From Treponema sp. (lineage in GTDB: Bacteria > Spirochaetota > Spirochaetia > Treponematales > Breznakiellaceae): 5,195 nucleotides of DNA. Positions 1 to 5,195 of the stretch are shown piece after piece (the stretch's first letter is position 1; every line of letters begins with the position of its first letter). The notes under the pieces are model-generated. The model was not told the origin of the DNA. It did no database searches and saw nothing but the letters and a program-made list of their open reading frames with translations. The translations under genes and the position numbers were made by a program. The DNA lies in the NCBI GenBank assembly GCA_031275535.1, contig JAISOR010000256.1, positions 1-5,195 on the forward strand. Reading direction: 5' to 3'.

Positions 1-150
1 GTCCGGGATCAGACGAAGGCGGGGCGGACCTCGGTACAGGATTCCTTTGAGAGCCACTACATGGCCTTTGCCGCGGAATATTCCCGGCTCAACAAGTCCG
101 GGACCGTCAGCCTGGGGGACCTGCGGGCGCCCGTCCGGAACGGGGGGTAA
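1..150 (+). CDS. C-terminal fragment of a probable Gfo/Idh/MocA-family oxidoreductase
   Basis: The reading frame is open from the first base of the window and ends at a TAA at 148-150, giving the last 49 residues of a protein whose start lies outside. The readable part contains the stretch SFESHYMAFAAEYSRLN followed by a short hydrophilic tail. This resembles the C-terminal helix of some Gfo/Idh/MocA NAD(P)-dependent sugar or inositol dehydrogenases, where an 'xSHxMAFAAExSRLxG' helix is followed by a short strand and the end of the protein. The Rossmann fold and catalytic residues are not in view, so the substrate cannot be named. The gene runs toward oppF and stops 23 bp before the oppF stop codon. 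It is therefore convergent and not part of the transporter operon. The family call is recognition from a short tail and could be wrong; that the frame is coding to the TAA is more secure. Confidence 0.5.
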   Translation, partial: VRDQTKAGRTSVQDSFESHYMAFAAEYSRLNKSGTVSLGDLRAPVRNGG

Positions 151-173
151 GCGGGGGGGTCAAGCCGCCCTGT

Positions 174-1154
<981 letters not shown>

Positions 1155-1157
1155 GGA

Positions 1158-2171
1158 TCACTCCTTATGGGGGGCGGCCGGGACAAAGGGGTTGTCCGGT
1201 TTCGGCGCCTCCGGGTCGTGGAGCCAGCAGAGGGACCGGTGTTTATCACCAACCGTATAAAACCCGGGAACCTTTGCCAAACAGATCCGCCGGACATAGG
1301 CGCAGCGGGGTGAAAAGGGGCAGCCCCCGGGGACGTGGCTCATATCCGGCGGCGACCCCGGGATGGGCCTGAGCTTTTGGGACTTATCCATCTCCAGGTG
1401 GGGCATGGAATTGAGCAGCCCCAGGGTATAGGGATGGGCGGGGCGGCTGAAGAGATCCTCCGCCGAGGCTTCCTCCAAAATCATTCCCCCGTACATGACG
1501 ATGATCCGGGAACAGAGTTCGGCCACCACCCCCAGGTCGTGGGTGATGAAGATAATGGACATCCCCATTTCGGCCTGGATGTTTTTCAGGAGGTTGAGGA
1601 TCTGGTTCTGAATGGTAACGTCCAGGGCCGTGGTGGGCTCGTCGGCGATCATAATTTCCGGTTTGCAGGCCAGGGCCATGGCGATCATGACCCGCTGGCG
1701 CATCCCCCCGGAAAATTCATGGGGATAGGCGTGGTATCTTTTTTCCGGTTCCGGGATCTTCACCTCCGCCAAAAGGCCCAGGACTTCCCGGCGGAGCTCG
1801 TCCCGGCGGAGCCGCCGGTGGGCGGAGATCATCTCCCCAATCTGGCGCCCCACCGGAACCAGGGGGTTGAGCGAAGACATGGGGTCCTGAAAGATCATGG
1901 AAATGCCCCTGCCCCGGATGTTCCGAAGGGCCGGTTTAAGCAGCCGTATCATATCCTGGCCGTGGAACAACACCTGACCCCGGGTTTTTGCCCGCTCCTC
2001 CAGGAGCCGCAGTATAGAAAGGGCGGTAACGCTTTTGCCGCTTCCGGACTCCCCCACGATTCCTAAGGTTTCCCCCTTTTCCAGGGCAAACGAAACCCCC
2101 CGGACCGCCCGGATTTCCCCGTCCTGCGTGAAAAAGGATGTTTTAAGGTCCCGTACTTCCAATACCGGCAT
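1158..2171 (-). CDS. oppD: Opp/Dpp-type ABC transporter ATP-binding protein, OppD-like
   Basis: This is the second cytoplasmic ATPase of the importer, 337 residues, normal for OppD/DppD. Motifs: Walker [10 protein letters not shown] at 40-48, Q-loop Gln95 in [12 protein letters not shown], signature FSGGMRQRV at 153-161 (the Met at the fifth position is typical of OppD/DppD), Walker B IMIADEP at 173-179, TALD at 181-184 and switch His211. The C-terminal extension has HPYTLGLL at 246-253 and cysteines at 284, 290, 297 and 315, spaced exactly as in the partner OppF, which fits an Fe-S-binding tail. It would pair with OppF as a heterodimer under OppB/OppC. Its ATG shares one base with the oppC stop (TGATG), and AAGGGGG four bases upstream serves as ribosome binding site, so it is coupled to oppC. 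The oppF Shine-Dalgarno lies in its last two codons. No residue needed for ATP hydrolysis is missing. Confidence 0.93.
   Translation of the reverse strand: MPVLEVRDLKTSFFTQDGEIRAVRGVSFALEKGETLGIVGESGSGKSVTALSILRLLEERAKTRGQVLFHGQDMIRLLKPALRNIRGRGISMIFQDPMSSLNPLVPVGRQIGEMISAHRRLRRDELRREVLGLLAEVKIPEPEKRYHAYPHEFSGGMRQRVMIAMALACKPEIMIADEPTTALDVTIQNQILNLLKNIQAEMGMSIIFITHDLGVVAELCSRIIVMYGGMILEEASAEDLFSRPAHPYTLGLLNSMPHLEMDKSQKLRPIPGSPPDMSHVPGGCPFSPRCAYVRRICLAKVPGFYTVGDKHRSLCWLHDPEAPKPDNPFVPAAPHKE
1161..1166 (-). promoter_or_regulatory. Ribosome binding site deciding the GTG start of oppF
   Basis: AAGGAG on the minus strand forms the last two codons of oppD (Lys336, Glu337). The oppD stop TGA follows at once, then TCC, then the GTG start of oppF. 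The distance of six bases from this Shine-Dalgarno to GTG is in the normal range and supports GTG over a later start. A ribosome finishing oppD would cover the oppF initiation site, so the two ATPases are probably made in a coupled way. Confidence 0.75.
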
Positions 2172-3325
2172 CAGGCCCCCTTTTTCAAGTCCAGGGCATC
2201 CCGAAGGCCGTCCCCGACAAAATTAAAGGCGAACATGGCGATACAGATCGCCGCCGACGGGATAAACAGTTGATAGGCGGATATTCTGAAGGTTTCTATG
2301 GCATCGTTACACATGGTCCCCCAGCTTGCCATGGGCGCCGAAACCCCCAGGCCGATAAAACTCATAAAGGCCTCTACAAAGATGGCCGTGGGGATGAGCA
2401 TGGCGGCGGTTACAATGATGGGCCCAATGGCATTGGGGATCAGGTGCCGGGTGAGGATGTCCCCCAGGGAAGTACCGATGGTCCGGGCGGCCAGGATGAA
2501 TTCCTGTTCCTTGAGGGCGAGGATCTGCCCCCGGACGATCCGGGCCATATTAACCCAATAAACCGAACTGAGGGCGATGATGATGCTCAAAAACCCTGAA
2601 TTGAGGAACACCATGATCAGGATCACGTAGAGGGTCAGGGGGATGGTACTGATAATGTCTACGATCCGCATCATCACCAGGTCGAGGTAACCGCCGAAAA
2701 GGCCGGATATCCCCCCAAAGAGGATCCCGATGACCAGGTTGACAAAGGCCGCGATAAAGGCTACCACCAGGGATATCCGGGCCCCGTACATCAGGCGGGT
2801 CAGGAGGTCCCGTCCCAAATTATCGGTCCCCAAAAGGTAGGTTTTGTTCCAAAAAAAACGCGGCCGCGATACAAGCGCCCCCTGCCCGTCCACCAGGGCG
2901 GGGGGCCTTTGGCCGTAATCTATCCCCACGGATATGCCGTCAACATCAAAGCCGATCAATTTTTTCTGCCCGTCGTCTTTTTGGGCCTTTATATTGGCGA
3001 TGAGTTTTCCCTTCCCGCTTACCTCGATGAGTTTTAAGTTTTGGGAAACATAGAAATAACGCCCCCCATATTCCTGGGCCGTAAAATAGGGGGGGATATT
3101 CACAAAGGCCAGGTCCTGATCGGAATACCGGTGGGATGTGCAAAGGGGGCCTATCAGGGCAAAAACAATCAGGAGGATGATGAGCGCGAGCCCCAGGATC
3201 GCCGTGGGCCGGCGCCAAAAACGGAACCACACATCCTGGGTAAAGGTTCTGGCCGGTTTATAGAGGGTCTCCATATCCCGGCGGGTATGCTCCGGACGCT
3301 CCCAAAGCTCCCGGTCAATATTCAT
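2171..3325 (-). CDS. oppC: Opp/Dpp-type ABC transporter permease, long-form OppC with extracytoplasmic insert
   Basis: This is the inner-membrane permease subunit that pairs with OppB. It is 384 residues, about 80 more than the roughly 300 of enterobacterial OppC/DppC. An N-terminal cytoplasmic segment (1-41, with the OppC-N type stretch RTFTQDVWFRFWRRP at 26-40) leads into TM1 at about 42-62. Then comes a long, non-hydrophobic region at about 63-163, rich in predicted beta-type sequence, before the conserved LGTDNLGRDLLTRLMYGARI at 165-184. The five remaining membrane spans lie at roughly 185-207, 222-243, 245-262, 300-325 and 352-374. The EAA loop that docks on the ATPases is AARTIGTSLGDILTRHLIPN at 279-298. 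The extra length is therefore all in one extracytoplasmic loop. Longer OppC proteins with an insert here occur in Gram-positive and spirochaete lineages, so this is a variant and not a fusion artefact. The start follows the oppB TAG by nine bases, with AGGGGG overlapping that stop. Met18 is a weaker alternative start. Confidence 0.92.
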   Translation of the reverse strand: MNIDRELWERPEHTRRDMETLYKPARTFTQDVWFRFWRRPTAILGLALIILLIVFALIGPLCTSHRYSDQDLAFVNIPPYFTAQEYGGRYFYVSQNLKLIEVSGKGKLIANIKAQKDDGQKKLIGFDVDGISVGIDYGQRPPALVDGQGALVSRPRFFWNKTYLLGTDNLGRDLLTRLMYGARISLVVAFIAAFVNLVIGILFGGISGLFGGYLDLVMMRIVDIISTIPLTLYVILIMVFLNSGFLSIIIALSSVYWVNMARIVRGQILALKEQEFILAARTIGTSLGDILTRHLIPNAIGPIIVTAAMLIPTAIFVEAFMSFIGLGVSAPMASWGTMCNDAIETFRISAYQLFIPSAAICIAMFAFNFVGDGLRDALDLKKGA

Positions 3326-3334
3326 GCCGCCCCC

Positions 3335-4252
3335 CTATTCCAGCTTGATCCGGGGATCAACCATCACATAAAAAATATCCACCACCAGGGTCATAATGAC
3401 CAGAAAGGCGGCGTAAAAGATGGTAACTCCCATGATGGTGGTGTAATCCCGGTTTGATATGCTGGTAACAAAATGAATGCCCAGGCCGGGGAGGGCGAAT
3501 ATTTTTTCGATGACAAAGGAGCCGGTAAGGAAGGCGGCCACCGTGGGGCCGATGATGGTGATCACCGGGATAATGGCGTTCCGCAGGGCGTGGAAGAGGA
3601 GTACCTGGTATTCGGGGAGCCCCTTGGCCCGGGCGGTACGGATATAATCCTGGCCCATCACTTCCAACAGGCTGCTGCGGATAAGCCGGGTAATAAACGA
3701 CAGGGAGTAGCCCCCCAGGGCGATCACGGGCAGGATGTAGCCCTTCCAGGAAGAAAGCCCAAAGGTGGGGAGCAGGTTCAATTTAAAGGAAAAAAGATAG
3801 ATAAGCAGGGTGGCGATAACAAACGAGGGGATGGTAACCCCCAGGGTAGCCAAAACCATGATCACCATATCCTGCCATTTTCCGTTGTGGAGGGCGGCGA
3901 AAACTCCCAGGGGTATGGAGAGGAGGATCACAAAGATAATGGCAGCCAAACCCACCCGGGCCGACACGGGAAAGCCGCTTTCGATGAATTCATTGACCCG
4001 GTGCCCCGCGTACTTAAAGGAGGGGCCTAAATCCAGCCTCGCCAGGCCCCGGAGGTAGTCAAAAAACTGCCGGGGCAGGGGCTCATTGAGATGGTACTTT
4101 TCATTTAACGCCTGTTCCACCGCCTCCGGGAGCTTGCGATCCCGGGTAAAGGGCCCCCCGGGGATGGCGTGCATCAACATAAAGGTCAGGAGGATGACAA
4201 AAAACAAGGTCCCAAACATGAGGAGGATTCGCTTCAGAATATAACGGACCAT
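3335..4252 (-). CDS. oppB: Opp/Dpp-type ABC transporter permease, OppB-like
   Basis: This is an inner-membrane permease subunit of the importer, 305 residues, the usual length for OppB/DppB. TM1 is at about 9-29 and is followed by the family hallmark HAIPGGPF at 28-35. The extracytoplasmic segment at about 36-97 contains YHLNEPLPRQFFDYL and LDLGPSFKY, both typical of OppB. Further membrane spans lie at roughly 98-120, 133-156, 172-190, 228-247 and 274-296. The EAA coupling loop is at 201-230 (QDYIRTARAKGLPEYQVLLF then HALRNAIIPV), containing the conserved ARAKG and LRNA elements. The protein ends in VDPRIKLE, close to the canonical 'DPRI' end of the family. The start codon is ATG with GAGGT four bases upstream. 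It lies 18 nt after the thioredoxin gene, so the two are probably cotranscribed. No binding-protein gene precedes it, unlike many opp/dpp operons. Confidence 0.93.
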   Translation of the reverse strand: MVRYILKRILLMFGTLFFVILLTFMLMHAIPGGPFTRDRKLPEAVEQALNEKYHLNEPLPRQFFDYLRGLARLDLGPSFKYAGHRVNEFIESGFPVSARVGLAAIIFVILLSIPLGVFAALHNGKWQDMVIMVLATLGVTIPSFVIATLLIYLFSFKLNLLPTFGLSSWKGYILPVIALGGYSLSFITRLIRSSLLEVMGQDYIRTARAKGLPEYQVLLFHALRNAIIPVITIIGPTVAAFLTGSFVIEKIFALPGLGIHFVTSISNRDYTTIMGVTIFYAAFLVIMTLVVDIFYVMVDPRIKLE

Positions 4253-4256
4253 AGAT

Positions 4257-4261
4257 ACCTC
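4257..4261 (-). promoter_or_regulatory. Ribosome binding site of oppB
   Basis: GAGGT on the minus strand, four bases before the oppB ATG. It falls in the 18-base gap after the thioredoxin stop codon and fixes the ATG as the start of oppB. Confidence 0.7.
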
Positions 4262-4270
4262 ACGGCAGGT

Positions 4271-4831
4271 TCAGGGGGAACTCAGCAGCGCATCGAAGGC
4301 GGAAAACAGCCTGGGATTATCCCAGTTGAGGCTCCCCGTAACCCGGGCGATGATCCTCCCCTCCCGGTCTACAATATAGGTGGTGGGAATCGCCATGACC
4401 CCATAGGTTCCGCCGATACTCCCCGTCTGATCCAGGGCGGCAGGAAAACTCAAGCCCAGTTGATCCATAAAGGCGCCTACCGTCCGCCGGGATTCCTGTA
4501 AATTGACCGCTACCATCTCCAGGCCCTGATCCTTAAAACGCCGGTACAGGGTCTCCATGGAGGGCATCTCCGCCCGGCAGGGGCCGCACCAGGTGGCCCA
4601 GAAATTGAGGAACACCACCCTGCCCCTGAGGTCTCTGGTACTCAGGGTGGTTCCATCCAAAAGGGGAAGAACAAAATCAGCCATGGGAATTGGTTCCCGT
4701 AGAAGCGGAACCCCCGCCGCGGTAAAAGCCGTGCCGACCCGCCGGGGGATAAGCCCCTCCTGGGGGCTTTGCGGAAAAAGGCCTGCCCCGGCGACCAAAA
4801 CACACAGGAGCAAGAAAAAAATCTTTCTCAT
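4271..4831 (-). CDS. Secreted TlpA/ResA-like thioredoxin-fold protein
   Basis: The product is 186 residues. The N-terminus MRKIFFLLLCVLVAGAGLF is a short Sec-type signal peptide, with a likely signal peptidase site near residue 20. Cys10 lies too early in the hydrophobic core for a normal lipobox, but lipid attachment is not excluded. The mature part follows the AhpC/TSA-redoxin plan: DFVLPLLDGTTLSTRDLRG at 52-70, the strand VVFLNFWAT, the active site WCGPC at 81-85, the following helix RAEMPSMETLYRRF, and the cis-proline loop MAIPTTYIVD at 146-155 with Pro149. All catalytic residues are in place and the active-site pair is the only cysteine pair in the mature protein. Family members reduce or rearrange disulfides outside the cytoplasm, often in cytochrome c maturation, but no cytochrome genes are seen here. 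It is the first gene of the cluster and sits 18 nt upstream of oppB. The start is fixed by an in-frame TAA 12 bases upstream with no other usual start codon between. No Shine-Dalgarno is visible. Confidence 0.9.
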   Translation of the reverse strand: MRKIFFLLLCVLVAGAGLFPQSPQEGLIPRRVGTAFTAAGVPLLREPIPMADFVLPLLDGTTLSTRDLRGRVVFLNFWATWCGPCRAEMPSMETLYRRFKDQGLEMVAVNLQESRRTVGAFMDQLGLSFPAALDQTGSIGGTYGVMAIPTTYIVDREGRIIARVTGSLNWDNPRLFSAFDALLSSP

Positions 4832-4842
4832 AACATTACTGT

Positions 4843-4848
4843 ATTATA
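4843..4848 (-). promoter_or_regulatory. Candidate -10 box (TATAAT) for the thioredoxin-opp operon
   Basis: On the minus strand a perfect TATAAT sits 11 bases before the ATG of the thioredoxin gene, preceded by an AT-rich, T-rich stretch that contrasts with the GC-rich surroundings. The -35 region is poor: at the ideal 17-bp spacing the hexamer is GCCCTT. A better TTGATG (4862-4867) is only 13 bp away, which is too short for a standard housekeeping promoter. If used, transcription would begin around 4836, leaving a leader of about five bases or fewer. This is the only promoter-like element seen directly before the operon, but it is not proven. Confidence 0.45.
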
Positions 4849-4934
4849 AAAAACGAAAATACATCAAGGGCCGGCAGCCGGGGCGAGGGCATATAAACAA
4901 AATACAGGGAAAAATGAGCCGCGAACGGTAGGAA

Positions 4935-4954
4935 CCGGCGGCGCGTGGCGCCGG
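4935..4954. repeat. GC-rich inverted repeat with an alternative pairing partner
   Basis: CCGGCG at 4935-4940 is the perfect reverse complement of CGCCGG at 4949-4954, with an eight-base loop. The overlapping GGCGGC at 4937-4942 can instead pair with GCCGCC at 4961-4966, so the two hairpins exclude each other. No T-tract follows on either strand, so it is not an intrinsic terminator. It lies roughly 90-120 bases upstream of the TATAAT box. In GC-rich DNA such pairs also arise by chance. Confidence 0.4.
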
Positions 4955-4990
4955 GGGACCGCCGCCTGAGACGGCATTTTATTCGTACCG

Positions 4991-5012
4991 CGGGTTTACC
5001 CAGGCGCGGGGG
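4991..5012 (+). repeat. Diverged 22-bp direct repeat, copy 1
   Basis: This stretch matches 5108-5129 at 19 of 22 positions. It includes an identical TTTA block and an identical ten-base GGCGCGGGGG at the end. The copies are 117 bases apart in the same orientation. Copy 1 also contains the small near-palindrome GGGTTTACCC at 4992-5001, which copy 2 lacks. Confidence 0.5.
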
Positions 5013-5107
5013 AGCTTCAGGGCGCTTGAAAAGGACGGATCTGTCCCCCGGGGCGCTTTTGTTGAGGACGGAAACAGCGGCCGGCTCAGGCTCTGATGCG
5101 GTTTTCC

Positions 5108-5129
5108 GGGGTTTAGCCGGGCGCGGGGG
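5108..5129 (+). repeat. Diverged 22-bp direct repeat, copy 2
   Basis: Partner of the copy at 4991-5012, with three mismatches. AGCCGG at 5115-5120 inside this copy is also the reverse complement of CCGGCT at 5081-5086, so the region could fold in an RNA with a 28-base loop. Whether the repeats are binding sites, remnants of a duplication or chance similarity in GC-rich sequence cannot be told from one window. Confidence 0.5.
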
Positions 5130-5152
5130 CCGGAAGATGGGGGGAATTGGGG

Positions 5153-5173
5153 AAAAAAGCGGAGTTTGCCGCT
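5153..5173 (-). terminator. Short intrinsic terminator, best on the minus strand
   Basis: On the minus strand AGCGG, a six-base loop CAAACT and CCGCT form a five-pair stem followed directly by a run of five T. This would end transcription coming from a leftward gene at the right edge of the window. A possible end of such a gene is the TGA at 5180-5182, seven bases before the stem, but only a few codons are visible. On the plus strand the same hairpin is followed by GATTTTT, a weaker version, so it might act in both directions. The stem is short, so the call is tentative. Confidence 0.42.
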
Positions 5174-5195
5174 GATTTTTCACCATGGGGGCTGA

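Larger units (their letters stand above)
4832..5179. other. Gene-poor intergenic region upstream of the operon
   Basis: About 350 bases without a convincing gene. Open frames exist on both strands, but their products are low-complexity Pro/Arg- or Gly/Arg-rich and match no family I recognise. The first 30 bases before the thioredoxin gene are AT-rich and carry the TATAAT box. The rest is GC-rich, with several short inverted repeats, a 22-base diverged direct repeat, a G-run cluster on the plus strand and a short terminator at the right edge. I looked for the conserved cores of RNase P RNA, tmRNA and SRP RNA on both strands by eye and did not find them. Confidence 0.6.

Noticed and set aside
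151..173. A possible bidirectional terminator between the two convergent genes at the left.
   Set aside because: Only a four-pair GCGG/CCGC stem with a long loop can be drawn, and no T-tract follows on either strand. Read-out from oppF may end inside the neighbouring gene or by Rho.
1335..2066. A 243-codon open frame on the plus strand opposite oppD.
   Set aside because: It lies fully within oppD, whose protein shows every ABC motif. The antisense product is rich in His, Gly and Pro, with no recognisable domain. It is a by-product of oppD codon bias.
3473..4030. A 185-codon plus-strand frame opposite oppB.
   Set aside because: The product is very hydrophilic, Gly/Asp/His-rich and resembles no family. 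It mirrors the codon pattern of the permease gene on the other strand.
4798..4831. The thioredoxin precursor as a lipoprotein via Cys10.
   Set aside because: The hydrophobic stretch before Cys10 is only about six residues, and LLLC lacks the small residue expected before the cysteine. An ordinary signal peptide cut near residue 20 fits better.
4892..4897. TATAAA on the plus strand as a -10 box for a rightward small RNA or gene.
   Set aside because: No -35-like hexamer lies at a suitable distance (GGCCGG at 17 bp), and the short frame after it (five codons from the ATG at 4914) has no support.
4945..5175. A 76-codon plus-strand frame in the intergenic region.
   Set aside because: Gly/Arg-rich composition, no good ribosome binding site and no family resemblance. 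It overlaps the repeats and hairpins.
4836..5186. A 116-codon minus-strand frame ending just before the thioredoxin gene.
   Set aside because: The product is Pro/Arg/Ala-rich low complexity without domains, its start lacks a ribosome binding site, and it would read through the terminator and the TATAAT box. More likely non-coding GC-rich DNA.

Overview
The window reads as a compact, moderately GC-rich bacterial chromosome segment. It is dominated by one leftward (minus-strand) gene cluster: a TlpA/ResA-like secreted thioredoxin followed by a complete set of membrane and ATPase subunits of an Opp/Dpp-type (peptide/nickel family) ABC importer, in the order tlpA-like > oppB > oppC > oppD > oppF. 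My best guess for the host is a Spirochaetota relative, perhaps a gut treponeme. This rests only on the look of the permease sequences, the long-form OppC and the base composition, so it is an inference of modest confidence.

Layout, left to right. Positions 1-150 hold the last 49 codons of a plus-strand gene that looks like the C-terminus of a Gfo/Idh/MocA-type oxidoreductase. It converges tail-to-tail on oppF across only 23 bp. Positions 174-4252 carry oppF, oppD, oppC and oppB with junctions of +3, -1 and +9 nt. OppB is preceded by the thioredoxin gene (4271-4831) with an 18-nt gap. The tight spacing, the one-base stop/start overlap and the Shine-Dalgarno sequences lying in or next to the preceding gene's stop codon argue for one translationally coupled operon. 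Positions 4832-5195 have no gene I can support. They hold a TATAAT box immediately before the thioredoxin gene, a diverged direct repeat, several GC-rich inverted repeats, a G-run cluster and a short hairpin-plus-T-tract terminator near the right edge.

How it works together. OppB and OppC would form the translocation pore, and OppD and OppF the two ATPases that drive uptake of a peptide-like ligand. No substrate-binding protein (OppA/DppA) is encoded in the window, so the receptor must lie elsewhere. The first gene instead encodes an exported CXXC thioredoxin fold that would act on the outer face of the membrane, where the binding protein and the extra OppC domain also sit. This pairing, the roughly 100-residue extracytoplasmic segment in OppC, and the apparently SD-less, near-leaderless start of the thioredoxin gene are the features most worth a second look. 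I see no clear sign of a wholly new system, phage, transposon or CRISPR array.
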